From NCBI GenBank assembly GCA_013399015.1, contig VWZX01010081.1, forward strand, positions 1,966,736 to 2,030,735: 64,000 bases of DNA, given 5' to 3'. Source of the DNA: Galbula dea. Lineage: Eukaryota > Chordata > Aves > Piciformes > Galbulidae. A program made the position numbers and the translations under genes. Within the stretch, counting starts at the first letter, position 1. Each line of letters starts with the position of its first letter. Below are positions 26,441-37,901 of the stretch, in pieces. A model generated the notes under the pieces. It was not told the DNA's origin and made no database searches. It saw only the letters and a list, made by a program, of their open reading frames with translations.

Positions 26441-27330
26441 AAATACAATGCATTATTTGTTGTGGGTTTGTGATGTTCTTTTCCACAATGGACATGACCA
26501 GCTATAACACAGATGGAGCAAGCAGGCTGGGGTGGAAATGGCTTATGAGGCCATTACTTCTATAAAAGAATTATACCTGTGGTGTGGCTGCAGACTGCTG
26601 CAGTCTGTGCTGTTTGGCCACTTTGGAGAGGGTGGAGAAGCTCTTGTCTTGTTCCCTTCCACCTGCCAAGTACCCTTCCCCCGGATAAATCACTGTCCAG
26701 AGTATGAGGAGAATGGCATGAGGTTCAAAGATTGCTTAAAAGGTGCATCATTAAGCCAGCCACAACATTTTAATGAAAATACATGTCTACTGCTAAGAAT
26801 AAATGCCCATAAATAAGATAAGGGAAATTGTTGTTCTTGTGAACCTATTTTTTCCACATTTGGCTGCTATCCCCCAATCTCATGCAAGTAGTTGGTTAAT
26901 ATTCCAGTTCTGAAATTCATGTAAGTGTAAGAATATTTGTTTGAAGCACTGAAAGAGTCTGGCTACATCCAGAAGTCCTGTCAACTCTAATGGTTGTTAC
27001 TCAAAGTTAAGCAAAGGCAAATAGACTTGTATATGTTTAAATCCAGCTGGGGTGGCTATCAACAAATTAATGACATATGAAACCAAGAGCAATTCTGCTA
27101 CATGTAATATTCTGCAACTGCAAGCCAATGTATTAAATACATGAATCAATTTGTCATAAATGAACCCCTGTTTGTATACAAGCAAATAAAAAAATATGCC
27201 ATAACATATTTTATTCATAAACCAATATGTAACAAATGGACATAGATTTAATATCTCACTTTTAAATAAAATATGCTTGCATCAGTTTGCTTCTTCTACA
27301 AATTTCTATAGCCTATATGAGTCAATATGT

Positions 27331-27418
27331 GAGATATATATATATATATATGTATACACATATATATAGATACAGAGATATATAGATCATATATATATAG
27401 ATATATCTATATATATAG

Positions 27419-27452
<34 letters not shown>

Positions 27453-27464
27453 TATATATATAAA
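27331..27464 (+). repeat. AT-rich (TA)n/GATATA microsatellite with palindrome
   Basis: Some 134 bases consist almost only of TA steps with interspersed GATA, GTATACACA and GATCAT interruptions. GATCAT occurs twice (27385-27390 and 27418-27423). Bases 27390-27417 form a 28-bp perfect palindrome centred on GATATATC. A pure (TA) run follows to about 27450. Such tracts can extrude cruciforms and slip in replication. Confidence 0.9.
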
Positions 27465-28734
27465 ACTTGGTTTTAACTCTGACATATTTGGTACTTCATA
27501 ATTACCTCAATTTAATGAAAGGTTCCTAGTTTTAAGACACTCCTAGAAGCAACTCAGATTTTAATTAAAAGTTTTACCTTGGTTTTATAAAGGTCATTTT
27601 AGCCAAAGGGAGATAATGTCCTTTTTTAGTAGCACATCCTGCTTCTGTTCCTAATTGATGTTATTTGCTGGCTGCTGAAGAATAATTCATGCTGCTGTTC
27701 AGAGGGGGGAGAAGAAATAAATGAATTTTTAGAATTTTTTAGAATAATGCTTTTCCATATCAGAAGGTTCATTCTTTTTCTTTGTCCTAGTAAGTAAATT
27801 GTTATTCATTTCATTTTAAACACTATGTTCTTAATTGGTGGGAAAATATACTTTTACTAATGAAGTAGAAGTGACTGGCAGGATGTGTTTACTGATGAGA
27901 CAGCAGTATGTGCTCTGGCCCACTGGTGGATTATATGTTGAAGCATGTTCATGTCCTTTAATTTCCAGCCTGGTCCTGGCATTTCTTATCTCATTCCATT
28001 TTGGTTGGGAGAGTATTCTGTCTGTGATGGTTACAGCAGAGTATTTGCTCCAGCACTGTGCATGTATGATTACAGAAGATGACTGCTAGCTACCTTTAAA
28101 AACCCTGCAGATTATTAAAATTAAAAAAAAAAGATAAAAAGAGCAAAACAATGTAACAGTTCAAAGAGAATATGTAAAGCAAGAGCTGAGCCTCATTCAG
28201 AAATCAAAATAGCTAGTCTCCAGATGCAGCAAAACTTTGAAAAAAATGTCCTTTCTGATGCAAAATTCTTTTGTTTAGAAGACTAAAAACTGAGGAGTTC
28301 TGTGAAGGGAGGTGAATCAAGGCAAGGGGAAGGCAAACAATAGATTGACAAAGGCAATCAAGAAAGCAGTAAGTGAAATGAGAAAAATAAGGAGACTATT
28401 TTGACATCTTGATCTTAAAGGAATTTCTTCCTAGTCATCCTGATATCTGCAAGAGTGATCCTGCAATGGTGATGTGGTGCCTGTTTAACACAGGGGAGAG
28501 CCAGGGTTGGAATAACAAGAACTTGAAGGCAAAAGCTGATCCTGCTGATCCACATCTCCACTAGCCAGATCATAGCTGACAAAGACAAAAATGAGCACTT
28601 TTGGGATGTCCTTGCTCCTTTGCCATGTGCATGATAGGGTGATGCTCAGCCCAAAAGACACTGAGGAAAATTAGACTGTAATTCAAAAACTCATGCATGT
28701 AAGCATGATTTATTGACTCATCACTGCATCATTA
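27465..28734. other. Unique intronic sequence, no gene seen
   Basis: Ordinary AT-rich intron between the microsatellite and the first CR1. The 84-codon frame at 27835-28089 has no domain signature. Confidence 0.5.
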
Positions 28735-29068
28735 TTCAGTCTGGAGAGGAGAAGGCTCCAAGGAGACCTCATTGGGGCCTACAAGAAAGCTGGTGAGGGA
28801 CTTTTTAGGAGGTCAGAGAGTGACAGAACCAGGGGAAATGGGTGTAGCTAGAGGAGGGTGGATTTAGGCTGGATATTAGGAAGAAGTTCTTCACTATGAG
28901 GGTGGTGAGACAGTGGAACAGGTTGCCCAGAGAGGCTGTGGAAGCCTCATCCCTGGAAGCTTTTAAGACAAGGCTTGATGGGGCCCTGGTCAACCTGATG
29001 TAGTGGATGGTGTCCCTGGCAGGCAGGGGGGTTGGAACTAGATGATCTTTGAGGTCCCTTCCAACTAT
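28735..29068 (+). mobile_element. CR1 LINE fragment (3' end of ORF2 and 3' UTR)
   Basis: It begins with CTGGAGAGGAGAAGGCTCC, the conserved LEKRRLRGDL-coding region near the end of the CR1 reverse-transcriptase protein. It continues through GGTGGTGAGACAGTGGAACA and GGTTGCCCAGAGAGG to GGGGTTGGAACTAGATGATC and CCCTTCCAAC. The usual ATTCTATG tail is missing or mutated. It is heavily 5'-truncated and noncoding, in the same orientation as the host gene. The subfamily matches the inverted copy at 57717-58152. Confidence 0.92.
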
Positions 29069-30534
29069 ATTTTACAAATAACCCTTCTGTTTAAGCCACT
29101 TTTTGGTCCTAAAGTGATAAAAAGAAAATTCTTTACATATTTATCAAAAAATTGGGTGAGTACTTAGCTGTTATTTTCATAAAGCTGGAGTCTCAAGGAT
29201 TGAACATTCCAGTGACAGATGTATGTGTAATTCTGTTAAATTTTCCAAAGATGGATCTGCTACAAAGGAGCTCAGACACCTTTTGGTAAAGCAGCTAGAG
29301 TTTATGAGGCAGATTTACAAATACTTGCTGTTGGCTTGCTCTGAGAAGTGTCCTGCTGAGCACTAAGAATTATTGACAATCAATAAATTCTTAGTATGCA
29401 GAAGGTCAAATATGTTTCTAAAATGCAGAGATGTACAATTAAAGTATTACAGTGCAGATGTGCCTTGTTTAAGAGGTCTCTTTATGGCAGATAGTTATTC
29501 CCCTCAATCTATCCAATAGTTAATTTTAAATCCTAAGGAAACACATCTCCATATGTATGTTCCTTTGGAAAGTTGTTGTATTGCTTTAGGCACAATAATG
29601 CATATTTTTAATGCTGTTTGTGCTTCTGTTTTCATGTCAGATGGCTTTCACAGCCATTGTTATTTTTTATGCTGATCACAAACTTCTCCCCTTTGCTGTT
29701 CTAGAGTACATTCATGGAATTTTTTATTTCAACCCTTCTTTCTTTCTTTTTTTCCCCCCTCTAAGCAGTATAGTGCTGTTTTACACCCCAACTCAACCTG
29801 GCTCTTCATGCATTAGCCTAGATTATTTGGTTTACTAGCTTTGATCTGGAGCATGGATTTTCAGCAGTCTACTCTAAAGGCTAGCATATGAATTCATGCT
29901 TAAGTACTGGAATAACTAATTTGCTCATCAAAATGACAAATTTCCCTGGGCTTCCCACAAAGTCAGGCAAGAGCTGCTTGTTACTCAGAATGGTTGAATT
30001 TTGCAGGCTAGGGTTGTTTCTGGCTTTAAAACTTTGGTCCAAATTCTCACTTTTTTTCCTGGGCAGTCTGCCTGCCTGTCTCAGAACATACCTGAAGTAT
30101 CTGATGATGTTGCACTGTTTGTGAATTTTCAATGTATCATGGAACTATCTCCTGTCATTGTGTGCTAGGAGTCCTGCAGAGTCTGTTCATATTCTGTGTT
30201 GGCAGTGTTAGCAGTCATTCTACTACTGCATGTCAACACTCCTTAAATGATCTTAAATTCTGAATAATCAGTGTGATAATCAGTAAAAAGCTCATTTCAA
30301 AATAAATATTAGTTGAGCTAAGGGATTTCTCAGTCTCCTTCAAAGGTAGCAGGTTGTAATGTTGACTGGGAGCAGTTAGGAGCTGTGGAGAGAGGCATAG
30401 CATTTCTATGCAGTGAGTGGGAGAAGACTTCTCTCTTCTTGGCAGTGCACAGCACAAAGACATTAGGAGATGGGCATGAATTGCAGCAACAGAAATTCCA
30501 ACTAGACAGCACAAAATTTTTCTATGGGAGGGTG
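29069..30534. other. Unique intronic sequence, no gene seen
   Basis: Short T/C-rich patches occur near 29,740-29,765. Frames at 29611-29838 and 29881-30132 lie opposite or within low-complexity sequence and have no domain. Confidence 0.5.
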
Positions 30535-30680
30535 CTTAGGGGGGGCTGTGGTATCTCTATCCTTAGAAATACTCAGCAGTATACTTGACAAGCTCCAGTG
30601 CAGGCTGATGTTACTCTGAATTCAAGTCTGCTTGGAGTAAGGGAATTGGACAAGGACCTTCTGAGGTCTGTTCCAACTAA
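30535..30680 (+). mobile_element. Old, highly diverged CR1 3' end
   Basis: The order of landmarks follows CR1: GGCTGTGGTATCTCTATCC (compare GAGGCTGTGGAGTCTCCATCC), then AGAAATACTCA, a CTTGGAGTAAGGGAATTGGA segment (compare the GGGGTTGGA block), then ACCTTCTGAGGTCTGTTCCAAC. Divergence is clearly higher than in the neighbouring copies and no tail repeat survives. The limits are approximate. Confidence 0.6.
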
Positions 30681-33365
30681 GAGTAGCATATGACTTCTAA
30701 AACAAGAGGATCTCAACAGGATTATAGTCTTAGGGATTTTTGAACCACCTTCCCAGTTCTGTATTTAAAAAATGAGAGGTACATCTGTCAGCCATTGGAA
30801 AACACAGCTGTGAAAGAAGCCTTTAAACTTCCCTGAAGACTGCACCAAAATAGACTCCTTGAAGACACAGTCCCATAGCTGAGGCCAGATACACACACAT
30901 TTCCAGTTAGCTTAAATCATGATTTATTTCAAAAAGCTTTGTGAAAGTTATGGTACTGGGCAAACTGTTCTTGTTGGATAGCACAAAATATCCTAAGTGA
31001 GCCACTATGTAAATTTGTAAAGAAAAAATTTTGAATATAAAAGGTTTTTCTTTAAAATAGCTATATTGTCTGTGAAAGGGTTTCTTACCAGTGCAGGAAC
31101 TGGGGTAGCTGATAATATAGTACTGCCATTGTAATGTCATCTCAACCTCAGAAGCAGTTTTTCACTGAAAACCAACTTTTGGGTTGCAAAAACAGTGAAG
31201 CTCTATCTGTGATATGATAAGCAGCTTGATAAAGCAAGGAAATTTTTGTATGCTTTGTATGGTGACATGGATCATACTTGGAAATTTCACAAAGAGCTCT
31301 GAGCCTTGCTGACACAAAACAACTGAGACTGGCAGGGAGGATTCAGAATCAGGAGTTTAGCTTCAGCCTGGGCCAGTCAAAAGTGGTATTGATCCTCAGG
31401 TAAGGGTAGCCTTGACTTTGACTTGTCAAGCAGAGTGAAGCAGAAGAGGTGATGCACTGGCTGTATGTGTTTAAAGGCTGTAGAGCAAGGTGTATCTCTT
31501 CTAGATCTCATCCTGATCTAGAAGCCAGGAAAAGTGGATTTTGTATCAAGAAGGCAGGACTAGAAAAAATATAACAAGCAAGGATCTATCTTGGTAATGT
31601 CTCTGATAATACAAAATAATTGTATATAATTGTGCTGTTTAATGAGCAATGGCCACACCCTACCCCCATGGAAACCAATGCTGCTCTGGTTTTCTGGCTT
31701 TGGACATATATTCTTCTTTGTTTTCTTTTTGGCTGTGAATGCAATATGGAAGTTCAGAAGAGTGCCACTTTTTATTGACTTGGTGTGTTCATCTAAAAGC
31801 TTAAAGAAGTTTGGTTTTTAGGTTTTTGACAGCACTTTGGGTCAGTTCTTTGGGTTTTAGCTAAATTGGTTGAGTCTTCCCAAGCTATGCTAGTACAAGT
31901 TCCTACATGTATAGGAAAGCTTTGTGAAGTGTAACATGTCCTTGGAATTTACTATAAGCATAGCAAGGAAAATCAAAGAAGAGTGGTACACCAAGGAGAA
32001 AAATCCTGGCTAAGCAGTCAACTTGCAATCAAAATAAGGAAAGACTGTAGATTAATTGCTGAAGTGTCACAGTCTCCTTTTTGAAGGTGTACAGGAGAAG
32101 TGTCAAGGACAAGAGTGACACAGCTGAGGTTTTATCAATTGCAAACATTAGGCATTCAGTTTCTTTTCAGATTCTGACATATGTACCAGTCCCAAGCAAA
32201 GCACTGTTCATTCAATATTCATGAATGAAAGGCCATTTTTTTTTTAGTTCTTGAGTCTGCTTCAAAAGAAGTGTTCCCAATACTAAGGTCAGCCTTTGGA
32301 AATTGAACCCTTTGGATGAATAGGTGAGTTTTGAGAGATGGTAAAGGAATAGAAGAATAAATAAATGTCAACCCCAAACATAAATGGTTTCCATAGCAGC
32401 ACAGATGTGTGGATTTCGTGCATGACATACTTAGCAATTTGGTTGCATGTTTGTTCTGACCTTACAATTGAAAAAGGCCATTTGAGAATTCTAGCATTTG
32501 GGGGTCCTAACTGTGCTAATTGCTCCTAAAATATCCCCAAACTCCTGTGTTAAAGTTCATAGCTATAAATGGCTCACAAAGAATTTGAAGCATGAATCAT
32601 TAAATGACTGAGTTCCACTTTACCCTCCACAAAGTACTCTACTGACTGACAGAACACAGCAAATGTGCATGGAAATGTTCTTTGATTTATGTTGTGGTCA
32701 TCTTGAAAGCCAAAGCAGAAGGTAACCTTTGAGCAGTAACCTTTATCCAGTGGTTTCATAGGTTGCCATTAGGGTAAATGTACCCTAACACTCTTTTTTT
32801 TGATAGCCCACCCTAAAACTTGTTTTCTGGTAGCCCACCTGCAGTCACACAAAGCCCTTCTTGGAGTCTTCTGCTCCTGATGCTTGTCTCCTTGAACTAT
32901 GCATTAAAAAAAGAAACCTCTCCAGGCAAAAGCTACACTTGTAGAGGTGTGTAAATCTGGAGAGACCTTTGGAAATATGATTATAACTGATTACATCTAA
33001 CTTGTTGATTAGTGTGAAACATTTCAGTGCCCAGTAACTTAGCTGTTCAGGCTGAGCCTGTGAAATGAGTGAAGTTCACGTGAAACTTTCTAATCTGCAC
33101 AAAGGTCAAGCAGGCAATCATTGTAGCCACTGCTGATTTGAGCATGTTTTAAGTGTTCATGTTGATAAAAATGCTTTCCATGCTAACTATCATGTGGGTT
33201 TGGTTTTGGTTTTGTGTTTTTTTTTATTTCTTTAATAATTCAAAGTCATAACCTGAGCAGAGCCCCCAGCTTCTCTGGCATTGTGCTTCAGCAGTTGTAC
33301 GTGGCACTTGGTTGTCTTGAAGGCGCCATGCCATGCCTTACTGAATTCTCTTGCTTCTGCTCTAG
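30681..33365. other. Unique intronic sequence, no gene seen
   Basis: AT-rich intron with no recognised repeat or exon. Runs of T at 32239-32246 and A-rich patches near 32,905 are ordinary. Confidence 0.5.
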
Positions 33366-34180
33366 TTATAGAATCATGAAATCAGTAAGGTTGGAAAAGA
33401 CCTCTAAGATCATCAAGTCCAACTGTCAACCCAACATCACCATGCCACTGAACCATGTCCCTAGCTGCCACATCTACACACTTTTTGAACACCTCCAGGG
33501 ATGGTGACTCCACCAGTGCCCTGGGCAGCCTGGGCCAATGCCTAACCACTCTTTCAGGGAAGAGATTTTTCTTAATACCCAGCCAGAACCTCTCCTGGCT
33601 CAACTTGAGGCCATTTCCTCTTGTCCTATCACTAGTCACCTGGGACAAGAAACCAACCCTCACCTTGCTCCAACCTCCTTTCACAGTGTTGTAGAGAGTG
33701 AGGTCTCTCCTGAGCCTACTTTTCTCCAGGCTAAGCATCCCCAGTTCCTTCAGCCACTCTCCTCAAGACTTGTGCTCTAGCAACTGCAGCTCCATTGCCC
33801 TTTTTTGGACACACTTCAGCACACTTCACTGTCTTTTTTGTCGTGAATGGCCCAAAACTGAACACATTATTTGAGGTGTGACCTCACCAGAGTTGAGTAC
33901 AGTAGGATGATCACTTCCCTAGTCCTGCTGGCCACACTGTTGCTGATCCAAGCCAGGATGCTGTTGGCTTCCTTGGCCACCTGGGCACACTGCTGGCTCA
34001 TCTTCAGCTGCTGTTGACCAGCATCCCCAGATTCTTTTCCATTCAGTAGCTTTCCAGCCACTCTGCCCCAAGCCTGTAGTGTTCATGGGGTTGTTGTTCT
34101 TGAACCTTATCCCATTGACCTTGGCCCGTTGATCCAGCCTATCTAGATCACTCTGTGGAGGCTTCCTATCATCAAGGGAT
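33366..34180 (-). mobile_element. CR1 LINE fragment, ~0.8 kb, antisense
   Basis: Read on the minus strand, it encodes a broken version of the C-terminal region of the CR1 reverse-transcriptase protein: a VNGIRFKNNNP-like block, then MSQQCAQVAKEANSILAWIS, then LVRSHLK, then a LEKSRLRRDLTLYN block and the RVVRHWPRLPRALVESPSLE block. It ends at a decayed AATGATTTCATGATTCTA-like tail at the 33366 side. Frame changes and stops show it is dead. The tail block (GTGGCATGGTGATGTTGGGT) marks the same subfamily as the sense copy at 40462. Confidence 0.93.
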
Positions 34181-35311
34181 ATGAGGAATATCTAAGTTGG
34201 ACCATAAACTGTCTCTAGTTAAATATTTCATTAAATGAGCAATATGGACTGCTAAGCATTATTATTCCCATTTTACAATTGAAGAAATGAAGTTAGCAAT
34301 TTCTTAGTGCTATGACTGTATTTAGTTGCATATCTGGACTCTCATGAGTATCATAAATAAGCCCAAAGTCTGGTGTGTTTCAACTGTTCTAGTCAGTGAA
34401 ATCAGTTTGATAATGAAGATAAATTTGTGCCTATGTTGTACTTGCTCTGAATGTACAATTGCTCCTCATTTCCACAAGAGTCAAAGGCTAGCTCTGAACT
34501 CTGGCTACTGAATGCTCCAGGATAATTAGCAAGCCTGACAAATGAATCCCAAAAAGGGATCTAGGAATAGTGCTGATCTTTGTTGTAGCAAAATCTGGTG
34601 CTCTAACAGAGATCTCTACCTTCTGATCCTCTCTTTTCACCTGGCACATGATTTTTCTGGAGCTAAGGATAAACATGGCAATTTGGTCTCATTTTCTGTG
34701 ATTTTTATTTTTTGTTTATTCTGTAAAAAAACCAGTTTCTTTTGTTGTAGATCACTTCTTTTAGCCAGATGTAAGTTACCTTCCAAACACTGGGAATACA
34801 TAGCCTGCTGGGGTGCTTGTAAGGATTTTCTTACATTCCCAGGCATTTTCTTATTAAGTCCTGACAATCTATGGGTTTTAGCACTTACTTCAGTTAATCA
34901 GAGATGTCTGAATGGAGCACCAAGGACATTTAGCTCTCAGGTGAGTCTGTGACTGCTCTTGGAGTACGTGAGTTGTGAAAGAAGAAATGGATTTCATCAG
35001 CTTTAACTTTCATGAGAACACTCATTAAAACACTTTTTTTTTTTTTGGCTCATCAAATCACCTTGCAATGCAAAACCAGAATGTAAATTACTAGTGCAAA
35101 ATGAGACTGGTGTCAGCAGTTTATTTTTTATCTCTGGTATGCAGTATCCCAATTTTCTTTTAGGCATTCCAGGCTTAGGTAGAGTGGCACTGCCAAAATA
35201 CTTCCATGGGGTGTGCCTTCTTGTTTCCTTCTCTAGTAGGGATGGAGTGAACACAGGGTGTCATGCAGAATCAAGTGACTATTTTCTCATAAGCATCATA
35301 AGCTGAAACAA
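34181..35311. other. Unique intronic sequence, no gene seen
   Basis: A 136-codon frame at 34542-34952 has no domain and overlaps an equally long-looking frame on the other strand. A T run occurs at 35034-35046. Confidence 0.5.
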
Positions 35312-35703
35312 TTGGGGTTGTTCAGCCTGGAGAAGAGAAGGCTTCGAGGGGATCTCATAGCTGCCTTCCAGTACCTAAAGGGGGACTATAGGATAGAAGG
35401 GGAGAGACTTTTTAGATTCTCAAACTGTGATAAGACAAGGGGAAATGGTTACAAGCTGCAAGAGGGGAAATTTAGGTTGGAGATTAGGAGGAATTTCTTT
35501 ACCAGGAGGGTGGTGAGGCACTGGAACAGGTTGCCCAGAGAGGTTGTGGATGCCCCATCCTTGGCAGTGTTCAAGGCCAGGCTGGATGTGGCCCTGGGCG
35601 ACCTGGTCTAGTGCATGTGGCATCCCTGCCCATGGCAGGGGGGGTTGGAACTAGATGATCTTTAAGGTCCCTTCCAACCTGAGCCATTCTATGATTCTAT
35701 GAT
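35312..35703 (+). mobile_element. CR1 LINE 3' fragment with intact tail repeats
   Basis: This is the best preserved copy. A continuous frame at 35312-35611 encodes the last ~98 residues of the CR1 reverse-transcriptase protein (LFSLEKRRLRGDLIAAFQYL at the start, RRVVRHWNRLPREVVDAPSL near the end) to its natural stop. A short 3' UTR with the GGGGTTGGAACTAGATGATC block follows, then ATTCTATGATTCTATGAT, the CR1 8-bp tail repeat. The open frame and perfect tail suggest a relatively young insertion. It is 5'-truncated and in sense with the host gene. Confidence 0.96.
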
Positions 35704-35769
35704 CATTGTCCACATAACATCATAGGAGTATTCACTGCACCAGATGATTATGTTATTGAACTATTCAAG

Positions 35770-36235
35770 GAGTATTTGCACACGAACACTTCGTTGTTGT
35801 AATTAGATAGTTGAAGGCTTCTTCTTTATGTGACCTACCACCAGGGCTGGGGCATTTGGAGTATCTCATAGGCAAATGTAAATGTTCACAGTTTGTGGAG
35901 AGCAGAGTTCCTCAGGAAGATGTATTTGTGAGGTCCTGCCGGGAGCTGAGGAAATCTGTTTCTAATACACTGTGCCCTGCAGAGAGAGCTTTCTCGGAGG
36001 CGCTTGCTGCCGATTGCAGAGAACATGCTGAACTTTTAAGTGCTCACCAGTGTGTGTCTCATCCAGCCCAAGGGAAATAATTGGAAGGAGTTTATAAATT
36101 ACAGCCTTGCCATCAGCATTCAGGAGGGGATGGGAGAAAATGGGATCCCACGTTGTGTTGAGGCAACCATAGTCGCTATTGTAATAAAACAATGAAAGAA
36201 AGAGGATTTGTGTGGTGTCTCGTAGCTAGAAAGAA
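35770..36235. other. CpG-bearing island next to a CR1, candidate conserved element
   Basis: About nine CpGs lie in 465 bases of otherwise CpG-poor intron, including TCTCGGAGGCGC and GTCGCTATTG. A + frame ending at 36080 has a fairly protein-like C-terminal part (Cys, Arg, Glu and Ala rich), but no ATG at its start and no recognised domain. Toward the right end is ATTGT-N6-ACAAT (36178-36193), an inverted pair of SOX-like cores. It could be an enhancer, a conserved noncoding element or an old retrocopy. Confidence 0.3.
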
Positions 36236-36451
36236 GATCAGGAGCTGCCACATCTGTAGCCTTGTTGTGTGGATTGGGTTTATTTCTTCTTTGATTGTTG
36301 TGATGCCAATCCTTTAAAAACATTCCTAAAGAGTGGCTCAGTGTTCTGAAGCCTTACAAGTTTTCTGCAGCCAATTTAGTAGGGATGTAGGCTGTTGATT
36401 TCAAATTACAGGGATGTTTGTTACCTTCACAGCAGACCCACCATATATACA

Positions 36452-36544
36452 CCTGGTCTAGGGAATCCTGCTGTGGCAGGGGGGTTGGACTAGATGAACT
36501 TTCAAGATCCTTTCCAACTCCTAACATTCTGTGAGTCTGTGATA
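36452..36544 (+). mobile_element. CR1 3' tail fragment (~90 bp)
   Basis: It holds CTGGTCTAGGGAATCC, GGGGGGTTGGACTAGATGAA, TCCTTTCCAACTCCTAACA and then ATTCTGTGAGTCTGTGAT, a mutated ATTCTGTG tail. Only the 3' UTR is present. The CCTAACATTCTGTGA ending puts it in the same group as the antisense copies at 40912, 55757 and 63123. Confidence 0.9.
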
Positions 36545-37834
36545 CACATATATTAACATGACTTTAAGAATGGAACATAAAAATGTGATGATTGTTTTAG
36601 TAGTGAAGGTCACATTTGGTTACAAAAACCTGTCAGTACTTTGTGACCAGTGTAAGATATTTTTGCTTTAGGGTAGCTGCATTGTATGGGGCTGATGTAG
36701 ATGAAAGCTCTCATCTAACTGTTCTTTCCAGGCACTGAATAAAGATGCATGCTCTAACGTTCAGTCTGGAAAGCAGGAGCAGGTAGCTAGAGGGTGCAGG
36801 GTTTGTCCTGTGCCATTTTGTGGGGTGGGGTGTTAATGCTGGGGGTGGTGTGAATCTTGTGTGAGAGCCAAGACCATTTCTACAGAGTGAATCCTGCTTC
36901 TTCCTTTGGTTCCCCATGTGTAAATTAGGGGCAGCTCAAGGGAGCTGCAGGGTTTTGCTGATGCAAAATGAGTTCTTTTTTTTTCCCTGAAATGTTCAGA
37001 GTTCACAACTTTAGTAAAATTTTTCATGTAGCAATGTTCTCTGCTCTTCAGATTCCTGAAATAGAAATGATCACAGCCTGCTGCCCTTAGACCAGCTCCT
37101 CTGGCCGTGCTCAGAGTGGTTATGTTAATCACCAGGAGTAGGATGCATTTGAGAAGAGAACAGAAAACAGTTTTTCTTACCATTTTTAGAAAGCCTTTCA
37201 CAAAAAACCTTCTTCCTTTCAAGTGCCTGTACTGTGTAATCTTGGATATTGTTCAGTATCAGATGGATCCAGGAAGGGGTGCTGGGTGGGTGATAGCAAG
37301 AGTAGCTGCACCCTCTGAACATCTGGGAGGCTTCTGTGTTTGAAATGTGCAGATCTTCACCCTGCCAGCCAGAGGCTGTGCTGGAGAAACAATTTCTAAT
37401 GCAAAGGAGAGCAAATTCAGGGGAAAAAAAAGTTACACAGTTCTCTGGTTTTGTCTTTGCATCATGTTATTAGCCTAAATAAGAGAGCTATGATTAAGCA
37501 TATGCAGATGAATGGTGAGATGTTATTCTCTGGGTCTGTGCTTCATCTACAGCATCTATGGCCCAAGCTAAATAATGCTTGACAGTGAAAACATCCAAGT
37601 GTGTTAGTGTTGTCTCCCACATCTTGAATTTCAAGTCCAATTTGGGTGAACCCACTTACCAAACAAGCAGTGGTTTAAGGCAAGGAGAATTAGATGAGAA
37701 AAAGCAATTTCTAAATTAATGTTTTCCACACCTTCATGCATTTGGAGTTTGGTGTACTGATCAAACTGGTCTTTACAAGGAAGTTGAACCTCCAGTCACC
37801 CATGGGACAGTAGGCAGACAAAGGAGTCATGGTT
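36545..37834. other. Unique intronic sequence, no gene seen
   Basis: A 129-codon minus-strand frame at 36833-37222 overlaps two other frames and has no domain signature. No exon or further transposon was recognised. Confidence 0.5.
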
Positions 37835-37901
37835 GGTAGGGGGGTTGGACTAGATGATCTTGAGGTTCCTTCCAACCCCTAACATCCTGTGATTGTGTGA
37901 C
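37835..37901 (+). mobile_element. CR1 3' tail fragment (~67 bp)
   Basis: GGTAGGGGGGTTGGACTAGA, TGATCTTGAGGTTCCTTCCA, ACCCCTAACATCCTGTGATT and GTGTGA follow each other as in the terminal 3' UTR of the ATTCTGTG-type CR1. Nothing upstream of that block is retained. Confidence 0.9.

Noticed and set aside
33382..33738. 118-codon minus-strand frame
   Set aside because: It is part of the decayed reverse-transcriptase C-terminus in the CR1 fragment at 33366-34180, not a host gene.
34542..34952. 136-codon + frame
   Set aside because: It is mirrored by frames on the opposite strand, mixes hydrophobic and Cys-rich low-information segments, and has no recognisable motif.
35312..35611. 99-codon frame with a clear protein family match
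   Set aside because: It is the truncated end of CR1 ORF2. It lacks the polymerase and endonuclease domains and cannot be an active element or a host gene.
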